This document shows, one piece after another, positions 10,518-21,831 of a DNA stretch of 64,000 nucleotides; position 1 is the stretch's first letter; each line of letters starts with the position of its first letter. The notes beneath the pieces are model-generated. The model was not told the origin of the DNA. It was given only the letters and a program-made list of their open reading frames with translations, and ran no database searches. Source of the DNA: Abelmoschus esculentus (lineage: Eukaryota > Streptophyta > Magnoliopsida > Malvales > Malvaceae). The translations under genes and the position numbers were made by a program. The stretch spans positions 16,952,517-17,016,516 of the forward strand of contig JAUCBN010000005.1 in assembly GCA_035048815.1 (NCBI GenBank). Reading direction: 5' to 3'.

Positions 10518-12383
10518 TTATTGTATTGGTGTGATGATGGAAGAATCGGATAATAAGATTTGTTTTGATTGGTGGGTGGGTGGGTGGACAAAAGATGCTA
10601 AAGGTGTGTTAACTCTCGGTAGATAAGTATCTTGTGGGTGCAAAGGCATCGATGTTGTTGGACGTATAAGAGGTTGCATGCCACTAAACCCTGGATAAAA
10701 TGGAGAATGATGCACCGAAGGGTTCAAACTTAAAAACTAATAATTAGTTGAAAACAAACTTGTAACTGATAATAATTATAATGATATATATATATATAAA
10801 TGAAATAGTGTTTTAAAACCTGTTTTGTCATTATAGTTTGCTTCGAAAAGCACGTGGGAGTATCCTTGTTGTTGCGGTTGAAACTGTTGTTGTTGTTGTG
10901 ACATTAGCATCACCATTATTTTATCTCGGCGTTTTGTGACTTGCCTTAATTGTTCCTTCAATACATCAATCTCTTGTTGTTGTTCTGGATTTCATGGTAT
11001 AGACCTTTTTGAAGAACCAGAAGCTTGAGACGTGTTATAATATATGAGAGCTACAGACCCAACACCAAATATTCGATCCTTTGAGCTTACTCCACCAAAA
11101 ATCTCTAAAAATATCTTATTCGGGTCAACTGATGCTGAAGATGACTCATCCACACTTGCAGCCTCTTGAGCTGCTACTAATGTCTGCAAATACTTGTTCA
11201 ACAAAAAAATGATAATTTATTATATTAAATAAAAATAATAATTTATTAAATTAAATAAAATAAAATTACATTAATTAATGAAAAGTTGGTGATTAGAATT
11301 TTGATAATAATATACAATAAATTCCCAATAATTATCATTGAACCAACCATTATCTTTGTCGTCCTTAATCGTATGAGTAAACTTGTAAAGAGGAAATACA
11401 CCCATCGTCTCACCGGTATAATGCTCCTAAAAAACTCATTTACATATGTGAATTAAGACCCTAATGGTTTTGCCTCAATATTATATTAATCATATGAAAA
11501 ATATAGATTACGAGAAACATATCAGTCGTTCTTTCTACTCTATTGTCACAGCCTGCGAGCTTAACGAGCCCAACGGTAGGGTTACTGCAGTCCAATCCGC
11601 CCAAGCTTATCTTACCAAGGTTTGGGGCTTGCCAAGCCCACTAGTATATCCCACTTATCCTATGTGAACATATGAGATTCTTTCCTTAAATAGTCGGGAA
11701 TATTCTTAGAATGATACCTTTGTGGTTGGTGGGAATTAATCCTAGCCATTGATATAATTTAATTATAACCGTTGGATGTAATGGGGACCAAGTATAAATA
11801 TAGACTCACCCCTCCTCATTTCCTCACTTCATCATTAAGAAATACAAAGCATTCACTCAAACACTCTCTGTCTTTCTTTTGTCTTTCTTCGCTTGTTTGC
11901 TTTCCGCAAGTTACAAAGCTTTGAGTGCTTTGTTTAGATGCTGACTCAGGCGAGTTGGGACCTAAGGCCGCACGATTTTGCTAGAAAAATTTTAGACTTG
12001 TGACTCAAAAGCATTCACTCAAACACTCAAAAGATACTTATATAATCATGAATTATTAAATAAAGTTAGTAAGAAAAAAATACTTATTTAGCAAAAGGAC
12101 CGTGCAACAAAACTTGTACTCGTCCATATGAATCTACTATCGCACCGGACGGTGGGACACTAGAGTTAGTTGTAGTAAAACTAACATGAGAAGTGGTCTG
12201 AATTGTTCCTGAAGTAGAGTCATTATAAGAATTGGTCTGAATTATCTCTAGAGTGGTCTCTGAAACTGTATTCGTATCAGTATCACAAGAAATCGGTAAG
12301 TTAACATCAACTGGCGAGTGGGTCTCGGTAAAGGGTGAGTATAGAGAAGTAGGGTGAATTCCTATACTTCTAACACTAGACAT
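10518..12383 (-). pseudogene. CACTA second gene (Transposase_24-like / plant transposon protein)
   Basis: This is the accessory gene downstream of TNP2 in many plant CACTA elements. Exon-like pieces on the minus strand are: MSSVRSIGIHPTS... (12383-12084), serine/threonine-rich and ending DSYGRVQVLLHGPFAK; HYTGETMGVFPLYKFTHTIK (about 11425-11275), preceded by a good TTTTTTAG acceptor at about 11430; LNKYLQTLVAAQEAAS...VDPNKIFLEIFGGVSSKDRIFGVGS (11204-10992); KEQLRQVTKRRDKIMVMLMS with a glutamine run (10961-10850), likely coiled coil; and a proline-rich last piece (10727-10518). The block with EIFGGVSSKDRIFG is the part I recognise. An LTR fragment occupies the intron at 11544-12007. The first piece ends in a stop rather than a clear donor site, so the gene is probably broken. 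Function in transposition is inferred from family and position. Confidence 0.7.
11544..12007 (+). repeat. LTR fragment related to the TR-GAG element at 44092
   Basis: Starts TGTCACAGCC and ends near ...TTAGACTTGTGACTCA. It shares layout with the LTRs at 44092 and 46997: a TGTCAC start, a TATAAATA box (11793-11800), T-rich stretches, then CCTAAGGCCGCACG followed by an AAAATTTTAGAC end. No 5-bp target duplication was found. A 21-bp internal segment (11846-11866) is repeated just past its end (12008-12028), suggesting a rearranged insertion. It lies within an intron of the CACTA second gene. Confidence 0.6.
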
Positions 12384-12496
12384 AATCTAAAAAAATATTT
12401 ATTACAGTTATAATTCACAATGATAAATTAAATAAAAAAATGAAGAAAAAAGTAATAGTAAATAAAAAAAATTGATAGTACATACAAAAAAAATAC

Positions 12497-15400
12497 TTAA
12501 TCATCTTCTGTTAAGTCAAAGCACTCATTCTGATATTCATCTTCGTCTGAATCATCTTCAACTTCAAGATCAACGATATTTAATTATATTGCTGAGTCAT
12601 CAATTAATAGTTCAGGTTTATCATTTGTTACTATTTGTATTAGATGAGACTCAAGGCTCGTCATTTTGGTATAACTCTAAACTAGTTTCAGGTTTAACAT
12701 GGTTTAAAACTGGAATATCCACAATTGCTCTAGCTTTAATTTTAATAACCACTAACCAATCTTGCTTATCACGTCTAAGACTACGATAGTTGACGTAACA
12801 AACTTGAGTTTTTAGAACAAATATGTCATTTCCATTATATCTTTTTTTTCTCATTCACTTCTATAAGAGACGGATATTTTAGATTGATTTTTGTATTGAC
12901 ACCTGATCTCGGATCAAACCATTCACACTTGAATAAAATAATGCTCTTCACTGGCCAGCCTAGATATTGAATCTATATAACCTCAACAAGCCGCCCAAAA
13001 TAATCACTTTCACCATTTATTTAGTTAGAGCCTTTAACACAAACACCATAGTTTGATGATGGTTTATCAGAACCATAGGATATTGTGCGAAATTTAAGAC
13101 CATTTACTTTATAACCAGAGAATGATTTTACCAATCGAAATGAACCCATGGCAAATGATTTCAAGTATATGTTTGTGATGTTATTCATTAGGTCTTGAAC
13201 CTAAACAAATTTATCAGAAGTTAAAATTTTTGACATATTCTCATAAAGTTCATTTCAAATGAAAAATATAACTTGACTTACAAATTTGTTGAACCATCTT
13301 AAGAATTCAACATCAAGTGTAGCTTTAATTAGTGCATCATCCAAATGAGGTTGAAAACACCTCTGGTAAGTTCTATAAATTCTGTTTAATTAAAGGTGAA
13401 TCGTGATTAATAAAAAAATTAATCAACACTAGTATTTTTAGAGTTTAATGGTAACTATGATACATACTCAGTGAATGGCTCCACTTATGTACAATTTAAT
13501 AATATGTAAGTGTGAGTTGCTGTAATTTTTTCATCAAAAAGATATCTTTCATTCCCTTTCTCAATCGTCTCTACTTTATATTATGTAAAAGTAGAAAGAA
13601 TACATGGATGTTCTCCATAATTGTTTGGCATTAGTTGCACACTAAAAGTATTTGATGGCTTAGGAAAGTAATAATAAAAGAATTTGGATCCTTCTATCGT
13701 CTTATATGAATTACAAATTGAACCTTCAACATGAACTTTATTGTCGATAGAACCTTTTAACTTTCGAGAAAAACTAAATTAAAAGAAAATAAAAGATTGT
13801 AATATAAATAAAAATGTTTATTCAATTTATAATAAAATTTTATATATTAAATCGAAAACTATCTTTCAAATGGATATATCCAACGATAATGTACTGGTCC
13901 ACCAATCCATGCTTCATATGCCATGTGTAACAGTAGGTGTTCCATTGAATAAAAAAACTTTGAGGAAAAAATTTTCTAATTTGCACAAAATAACTGGGAT
14001 ATCCTTTTCTAGTCTTTTAATGTTTGCCTCTTTGATTATAGGTGATGTTAAGTTTTTGAAAAAAAAGGCTCAGTTTTGTCAATGCTTCCCAAACATTTGT
14101 CGGTAATAGCTCTTGAAAAGCCATATGAATTGACCTTTGCATGAAAACATGACAATCATGACTTTTTATTTCAAATAACTTTATTTTATTCATGTCAACA
14201 CATAGAACGATATTGGATGCAAAACCATCAGGGAATTTTAAAATTTTCACCCAATCGCATCGCACTTTTTGCCTTTGTTTGTCTAGCGTGTGAAATGCTT
14301 TTGGATATTTACCAAAACCATCTTGATTTGTCAACTCAGGACGATCACAATAAAGTTGTAAGTCTACTCTAGATTTCGCATTGTCCTTTGTCTTACATTC
14401 AACATTCATTATTATATTGAATATATTTTCAAAAACATTTTTCTCTACATGCATCATATCAATGTTATTACGGATCAAATTTGAAGACCAATATGGCAGA
14501 TCCCAAAATATGCTACGTTTTTTCCAACCACATAATTGAGGTAATTGGTCATTAATTTTGATAACAACCAACTCAGTCACTTTCAGAAAACCCCAATAAT
14601 TAAATCTCGTTTAATATCTCAATTTCAGACTTAATTGGAGGAGGATTGTTTAAAACCTTTTTACCTTTTTTGAAAATTTAGTATTCCTTCTGAAATGATG
14701 ATTATGAGGTAAAAATTTACGATGATTATCAAACAAAGATTGTTTCCCACCATGATGAAGAGTAAATACTTCAGATTCCTCCATGCAATATGGTCAAACC
14801 ATTCTTCTAGCTATACTCCAATCTGACAACATGTCATATGTAACCCCTTAATTTTGACTTGAGGTGTATGATAGGTTAAAATCATTATTTTAAATTTTAA
14901 CGTCGCGTAAACGGTTAAAGTAATTTAGAATAAAATTTGTAAACCAAATTTTAAGTACATAATTTAAAAGTAATTATTCCGATTAAAAATAGAAAAAATT
15001 GAATAAAACGGTTTTATGCATGAAGTTTAAAAAATCTTAAAACCTTGATAATCCAAAAATAACTGAAGTAAAAATGTTTATAAATAATCGTACTAAAAAC
15101 AAAATAAAATGTTGTCCGGTAGAGATCTTCGAGTATCAACTCCTAGGGCCACATATTTGAAAAAACTAAAAGAATGAGCTAAAAAGCCCAGTGTGTCTCT
15201 AAAGTCTAGCCAAACATCACAATATCACTCAATTCACAATCACATCATAATTTTTCGTGGTAAATAAACACAGAGAATGATGGATACAATATCACAAAGA
15301 ATGAAATGTCACAGAAAATGTCGTCCTATACTCTAAACGCCAAATATAGTTGTGGCTAAACCAACCGATCGTTGTGAAGGTAGTTTCCTAGAACCCCTCA

Positions 15401-17817
15401 CCCCTTATTTCACCAAAACGCTATATGGCAAAATTATCTTCCTCCGTTCAATCCCACCCCATGCACATGCTATGCAATCAATGAAACAGTTCTAAAAAAG
15501 TCTCATCACAGATATTCGTATAGTATATAAAACACAGTTCAAAAAATCTAATCACAGTCTTACAGGGTAACTCAAGATCATAGTATCACATAGTATGTTC
15601 AATATCACAGTGTCAAAGTAAATAGAACACAAAAAGAGAACACACATTTACATTCATTTAACAATAATACAGAAACAAAAACACATATAGCACCAGTAAG
15701 AGAACACACCTTAACCAAAGCGACTCAAATTACTGAATAATATGGTTTCAAACTAGAACAAAAATGAAAATGAAAACAAAGGTTTTAGAGAATCTTGATG
15801 GAGAAAAACAATTTATGGTTTTCTCTTAGATCATACTATGTATATAAAGAGAAATAATTGATTCCAATTAGAATTAAAATTCTATTAGATCATATTACAA
15901 ATATAATAAATATAAAAAATAAGGTTGTATAATTCCCAATGGATTTCTTTTCTTTATCTAGGACTTTATATAATATATAATATTAAATAAAGAGTTTTGA
16001 TAAAACAGTAATTAGATTAAAATAATATTTTTAATAAAAAGATTGATTGTAGAAAAACTCTTAATAAAAAATAAGTAATCTTAGTAAAAATAGAATTCAA
16101 TTTAAAAACAAATCGTTTATCCAAAACTCATCAAATTACAAAACATATATTATAATAATAAATAATAAAACAATTTTATTTAAATAATAAATAAAAAGAT
16201 AAAGATAAATCGCGTTGAATAACAAAAACATTTAAAAACATGGGTAAATTATATATTTAACCATCAATATCTTTAGGATTTTCAAAACTTCACTTTAACT
16301 TTTAAACTTTAAATTCACATTTAAAACTTTCAAAACTTTACAATCTTATCGCAGAAAATTTCCCTTAAATTTAGAAAATCAATTTAAAAACCTCAAAAAA
16401 GAGATTAGGGATTCAAAAATTGTGAATCTAAAAATTAGAGTTTTTAATTAGAGATTTCAAATTTAGGGTTTTAAAATTAGGAGTAATTTTTGGGATGTCA
16501 CACCATACGCACGAAAGTCATTGATAGTCCATAACAAGCAAGCACGAAGCAAAAAATTTTGCTTGGTTGATAAATCATATGTCAGTTCTCCTATATCCCA
16601 TAAATTATATGTCAGTAATTAAGGTTTGTAGAAATACATCTATATTATATTTTGGATTTCTGGGACCATGCACAATTATTATCAAATATATAAACTCATC
16701 TTTCATGCACATAAAAGGAGGCAAATTGTATGGTGTTATTATAATTGGTCATAAAGAATATTATTTCCTAGATTGACCAAATATTTGAAAACTATATGTG
16801 CATAACTCAAGCCTGACGTTACGAGTCTCATACGAAAATTTAGGATGCTCTTGATCAAATATTTCCAAATAAGAGAGTCAAAAGGATGACACACAGAGAT
16901 CGACTTTATCAATTTGATGCTCACTATGCCATCTCATATGCTTAGTAGTAACTTCTGAGGCATATAACCTTTGTAGTCGAGGAGCTAAGGGGAAGTAATA
17001 CATCTTTTTGTATGCCTTTTTATTACTAGATCCTTCGCCAGCATCATCCTTGTATCGAGGATGATCACAAAACTTACATTTGCTCAATTTAGAACACAAT
17101 CACAGTAAATCATTCAACCATTTTTACAATAATGAAATTTTTGAACCGGTAAACCCATATCACGGACCAATTTTTTCATCTCATAAATGTTCTTAGGCAT
17201 GACATTATCTTTGGTCATTAACCTCTGCATTATCCGACAAAGGTCATCATAAATGCATTAAGAATATAATATTTTGCTTTCAAGTGTATTAATTTAGAAA
17301 TTATTAACTTGGACTCATTGCTACTAGGTCATATCGGTTTAGAAGAAGCACCAAGTCTGTTGTACAACATTTGCGTCGAACCAATCGGTGTTTGATCATC
17401 TTCTACCATATATGCATTTAATTCAGGACCAACAACATCTACTTCCCTGGATTCATAATTGTTACCACACGGATCATATGCATACTCTGAAATTAGAGTA
17501 TTAGAACTCGTCATATGGTTGTAGTAACCAATAAGAGAAAAACATGGCTCTCCATGATGCATCCAATTGTAATAGTGCGAAACAAATCCTTCAATGATCA
17601 CATGAATTTTAACCGTTTTTGGATCTCGAAAACTTGTATTTCTGTATTTAGGTCGATTACATGGACATCTAATATTTCCTCGACCCGTAAATCTAGGTTT
17701 ACTTAGAACAAATGTAATGAATTCCAAAAATGATCGCTTAAAATCGGGATTAACAATGTTACAATTTATTAGCATATTAATATTGTACATCCAAGATTGA
17801 TCCATACTGAATATCAA
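12497..17817 (-). pseudogene. TNP2-like CACTA transposase, decayed and interrupted
   Basis: This is the transposase that cuts and joins CACTA ends. Pieces in order on the minus strand are: an N-terminal transposase-associated domain (17817-17329; MDQSWMYNIN, FTGRGNIRCPCNRPKY, HGEPC); KLSKCKFCDHPRYK and YYFPLAPRLQRLY...HMRWH (17099-16920); the catalytic-core region (16924-16560) ending WTINDFRAY; then, past an inserted LTR, MLSDWSIARRM and KKRSIFWDLPYW...MHVEKNVFENI, with IKSHDCHVFMQ (14800-14020); MAYEAWIGGPVHYRWIYPF and KLKGSIDNKVHVEGSICNSY (13930-13700); a DUF4216-like part (FGRLVEV, GWPVKSIILFKCEWFDP, 12985-12651); and an acidic tail ending at the stop at 12497. In-frame stops and frame changes make it non-functional. 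Some breaks could be introns. Confidence 0.87.
14839..16502. mobile_element. Solo LTR (1664 bp) inserted in the CACTA transposase
   Basis: The sequence starts TGTAACCCCTTA and ends GGATGTCACA, the usual TG...CA LTR limits. It is flanked by TCATA (14834-14838) and CCATA (16503-16507), a 5-bp target duplication with one mismatch. No coding sequence is visible inside. Removing it with one flank copy restores the transposase reading frame. The TGTAAC.CC start resembles LTRs of plant Del/Tekay-type Ty3 elements; that family call is tentative. Confidence 0.82.
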
Positions 17818-18739
17818 AACTTGTTTTTATACATACAAGATGTAGAACTTAAAAATTATTAAATTATGTTACATACAAATAAATTTTCTCTACGTTTTCA
17901 TCTATTTTGTATTTTTAGTTAAAAGGCTAATACTAATAAATTGATAATATTATATTTTAAAAATAAAATTCAACTTACCTCAACTCACAAATTCAATAGA
18001 AAATTTCAGTCTTGCAAAAAACATAATAACATAAAAAAGAAAACTCTAAAAATTATTTTTATTATAAATATAAAAATTAATACTTCAACTCTAATATTTA
18101 AGTTTGATATACAACCCCAAATATTATCATTATTGTTAGAATTTATAAAATTATATTTATACTATGTGTAAAGAGAAATTTACATATTAAATTCTCAAAT
18201 ATTCTACTATATTCAACCAAATTTCTATGTCTAAATTATGATTGATGGTCTATAAGTTTTCAAGTAAAAGAAAATTAAAAACTTTAACATAATATAAAAT
18301 AAAAATACTTACATAAACCAGTTTAAACTTTAAAAATATATTCACCATAAAAAATTAAGAATCTACAAAAATATATAAAAAAATATGTTATACAAATATA
18401 TAATAAAAATAAAAAATATATATTAAAAAATACTAACATATGATTTTAAAGTCTCCTACCATATCTTTAAAAGTACCATGTGGTGTGGTCCAAAAGGTGG
18501 CCGGTATAATTATAGAGAAACAAGTTTGAAATGTTGAGAAATATTTATAGAAGAAAATGGTAAGAATGGAGTTGAAAGAGATAAACAGTAGTGATGAAAA
18601 ATCGACTGAGAAAGTAATAATTTTTTATTAAAATATTTATAGGTGATTTGGGGAGTTAAAGTAATTAATATGTATTAAATATTGGTAAGTGGTTATTGAG
18701 AAAGGGAATTCAACGATTGTTTTAGATTTATGAAATATT

Positions 18740-19016
18740 TTATTATTATTATTATTTATTTCTGATGGAATAATAATTCTCTCACAAATAAATAAGTATA
18801 TTTTTTATTAAAATAAACATATTGCGACGGAATTTTTGTTCCTTCATAAATAAAAATAATATTCTTTTATCAAATTTGTCCGAATTTTCAACAGAAAGAA
18901 TACTTTGTCAGTATTTTTAAATTTTATGACGAAATAATTTATTTTTATCAATAAATGATAACGGATTTAAATCCATCAAAATATTACCCTCGATAATTTT
19001 AATTTTTATTGTAGTG
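18740..19016. repeat. CACTA subterminal repeat region (transposon 5' side)
   Basis: Copies of GACGGAATTT, CCTTCATAAAT and related words cluster in the last 280 bp before the GTAGTG terminus, mirroring those at 8150-8530. The interval 17820-18740 upstream of the transposase is AT-rich with no recognisable gene. Confidence 0.65.
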
Positions 19017-19299
19017 TCGTAAATAACCAACGTCAACAAAACTAAAATTTACTCATAATGTATCAAATCTTTTTAATATGATCTTTAATAGTCATTTTTA
19101 TTCTCACCTTACCACTATAATTGTATTTATATTTAAACGTATATTATTGGAATCAATTTCAACATACATCCAACGGGTAACGGTAGCCTTAATGGGTAAA
19201 CCATCTAGCAGCAAGCGTTGCCATCCAAAAATAGATCGATCTTTCAAAGTTTATGGGACCTTCATTTCGTATCACTGTTGGGGTGCAAATCTTCTACTT

Positions 19300-19560
19300 C
19301 TTTTTTATGTTTTTATTCGTGTTTCGCTTTAAAATGAAGGGTTTAGGATATCGAGCTTAGGGTTTAAGGTTAAGGGTTGTGATTAGGGTTTAAGGAATTA
19401 AGGGTATAATGTATTTTTTAGAGTATAGGATTTGATTTAAGATTTAAAAAATAAGAGTTAAGGTTTAAAATTTATTTTTTTTTAATTTTTTAACAGGAGA
19501 CATGGATAAAAATATAATAAAAATATAGATAATTTTTATTAAAAAAACTTTTATAAAATA
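19300..19560 (+). repeat. AGGGTTTA-rich dispersed repeat, copy A
   Basis: About 250 bp with repeated AGGGTTTA/GGTTTAGG words, then TTAAAAATTTATTTTTTTTT and GGAGACATGGATAAAAATAT. The same order of blocks is found at 25370 (reverse), 34008 and 51121. Confidence 0.6.
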
Positions 19561-19808
19561 TATTATTAATCAGAAATATCAAAATGTCCGAAAAACCATT
19601 CTTCGTTACTAGTTCTTATAAATGATTGTCCATTTCTAGGAAAAGGAAGAGAAGAGAAGAGAAAACTTAGGTTTAAATGGGGGACAAGACAACAGAGTCA
19701 TAATTAAGAAACCAAAGTCCTTATTTCCTAGGTGGTCATTGCCCGGGAGCTGTGGGTTTAAAGAAAGCTATTAAGATTGGACCACAACATTTATAAGACA
19801 ATAATTAG

Positions 19809-21647
19809 TCAATAAATCTCAGTTTCGTCAACAATAGTGTTCCCTGCATCCACTAGTATGCACTTCATATTATCAACCAGCTCCTGCATTTGTTCCCTTG
19901 AGTGCAATGGCGAAGGGTAAACGCAAATGCAATCAAGTCTGCCGTCCCGTATGGTGTCGAAGATGGCGATGGACGGCGCGATGCCATGAGCTGAAGCACA
20001 TCCCATGTAGTCCTCTACTCCGACTTGGTTTTGCTGGTCGTTTGAATCGTCCACCACGGTGTCTTCGAACACTGATATTAAACATGTTCTCAGTGACGAC
20101 GATGGAGTCAAGCCAGGGTTTTCCATGGCCTTGCACATCAAGAAATTAAGGTCTGCCATGTCTGACACGTGCCTATTGCAGCTCTTAAAGTCTGTAAACG
20201 CGGTGTACATTTTCTTCGCTAGCTCCCATAGCTTCTCACCTCCTTTAATGGTGTGGGTGTTGAGAATAGCTGAGTGGTAGAACCCTAAACATGCACAATC
20301 GAAGAATCGTGTCAACTGAAGCACTTTTCCTTATTTAGCATGAAATTTAAGACATGGAACTTTGGTTACAGCCAGCCAGCACTGTCTTACTGGTTTCTAA
20401 CAAAAAATTAAGGAAAAAGGAGATGGTAGTTGGTATGAATTGGCATAAATAGGCATTTCAGGACCAAATTCATTAATGAATGAGATATCTTTTAAGAATA
20501 CAAAAATAAAAAGATGTTATCAATGACCTGACAGTCTATGATTTTGACATTCTGAAAGATATTTCAAATAGAATCCATTGGAGTTTAAAGCAAGATTTGT
20601 ATAAGGAACATTACCGAAATGGTGGTCGGAGAGAGGAGGTTCAAGAATGGAGCGGCAATCAGTGAGGGTTACGACACCATATTTCTTCTTTTGATGATCT
20701 GAACGGCTTTTAGAAGCGTGCGCCGCTATCAGCCCAGCGGCACCTAACGCTCCACACAACTTAACCTCTCTTGCCTTGCAACCCTGAAAATTTTCAGCTC
20801 GAGTCTCAAATTGTAAGGCAAGTTACAAGCTTGAAATTATGGTTAAAACTTAGTAACTTACCTTCAAGATCTTCTCAGTGTCTTCAAGGTTGATGAGCAA
20901 CCTCACAACTTGAGTAGATCTGGGAGATTTTGCATCTTTGAACCTCAAGTTTGTTAGCCTTAAAGAGTTAACAGAGTAGCTCAGCATGTCGAGTCCCCGT
21001 GCCCAAAGCGTTTTCTTAGCCATCCCTTTAGGAAGAAGATCTTCAATGGCCAAACTCATCTCTCCTTTGTTCATCGTGATTTCTTTCTGACCCTCTTCTT
21101 CGACTTCAACACCCATTAACGTTAACAGCTCTCTCAGCAACGACACCGCCGTGGTACGGTCGCAAGCTGCGGCGTGTAGGCGGAGCACCACCACCCACCT
21201 AGTTGCACCAGGCAAAGCGTAAACGCTGGCGAAAACCACGTCGGGTTTTGTGGTAAATGAAGTACTAGTCCAAGCGTTTTGGTTAAGCTCGTGCTCGAGA
21301 ATCAAATGGAGGGGTGAGAGATTCTGGTCGCCTTCGAGGATTTGAGAAGTGGTGGTGTGGTTGAAGTGCTTGATCTGAATGAAAGGAGACGGAGTGGTAA
21401 CGAAGGAGTAAGTGTTGGCAGTAGGATTGTAATGGAGGCGAGAGCTGAGAATTGGATGGGAGGTTTGGAGCTTGTGGAGGGCCTTTTTGAGACGTGACAT
21501 CTGCACGTTGGGATTAACGGAAGAAAGGATGGCTAAAACGGCAATCCCCGTGCCGCCAACCACCGCGCGGCACCAGTTGAGCTCGGTTCCGCCCACAGGT
21601 CGAGCATTGTGATGGAGCATTTTGGAGTTGAGAGTGGGTGTTGACAT
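19809..21647 (-). CDS. Acyltransferase / condensation-domain-like protein (HXXXD superfamily relative)
   Basis: Three exons are predicted: 21647-20862, 20783-20615 and 20284-19809, joined by GT-AG introns that keep frame, giving 476 residues. An upstream ATG at 21803 is in frame, but a TATA-like TATATC at 21763-21768 lies between them and the conserved part begins RPVGGTELNWCRAVVGGTG at residue 16, so 21647 is preferred. The N-terminal half resembles acyltransferase/condensation folds (LHKLQTSHPILSSRL). The usual HXXXD site reads HAAACD at residues 158-163, one residue longer than canonical. Exons 2-3 add LTDCRSILEPPLSDHHFGFYHSA, the second conserved block of alcohol acetyltransferase-like proteins. 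There is no signal peptide or membrane segment, so a cytosolic location is likely. Substrate unknown. It is intact and has no co-oriented neighbours. Confidence 0.85.
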
Positions 21648-21831
21648 TGAGTAATGATATCGGCTTCGGCAGCAGGCAGTAGAGTGAAGGAATAGTAATG
21701 GAAGCGGTGCTGACTGCTGAGGGAAAAATCTACTGCTGCATGTGCTTTGAAGTGGGAGAGAGATATAGATTAAATGAATCTTGTCGGCCCTCGTCCGCTC
21801 CATTAATAGGGTAATTCTACGGTGACACGTA

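Larger units (their letters stand above)
8105..19016 (-). mobile_element. CACTA (En/Spm) DNA transposon, 10.9 kb, with nested insertions
   Basis: The left end is CACTACAAAAAAA at 8105 and the right end is ...TTTATTGTAGTG ending at 19016, its inverted complement (CACTACAATAAAA). Flanking triplets are TCA (8102-8104) and TCG (19017-19019), an imperfect 3-bp target duplication. Many short subterminal repeats built on TTCGTCAGAAAT/GACGGAATTT lie inside both ends, as expected for transposase binding. Two transposon genes lie on the minus strand: a TNP2-like transposase (17817-12497) and a second transposon protein (12383-10518). The element is long because a 1664-bp solo LTR (14839-16502) and an LTR fragment (11544-12007) have inserted. 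Stops in both genes indicate it is no longer autonomous. Confidence in class is high; the exact ends are well supported. Confidence 0.9.

Noticed and set aside
11544..12007. Clean solo LTR with target duplication
   Set aside because: No 5-bp repeat could be found at any plausible boundary, so it is called only an LTR fragment.
13870..14106. Plus-strand 78-codon frame within the CACTA element
   Set aside because: It lies antisense to the recognisable TNP2 segment at 14580-14017 and has no similarity of its own.
19300..19450. Interstitial telomere repeat
   Set aside because: AGGGTTTA words are irregular and occur in a fixed order with other blocks at several loci, which fits a dispersed element rather than telomeric DNA.
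20059..20280. Plus-strand open frames opposite the acyltransferase last exon
   Set aside because: They overlap a minus-strand exon with a clear protein-family match and spliced frame; they are shadows.
21647..21803. Upstream in-frame ATG giving a longer acyltransferase N-terminus
   Set aside because: The extra 52 residues are not family-like, and a TATA-like box lies between the two ATGs.
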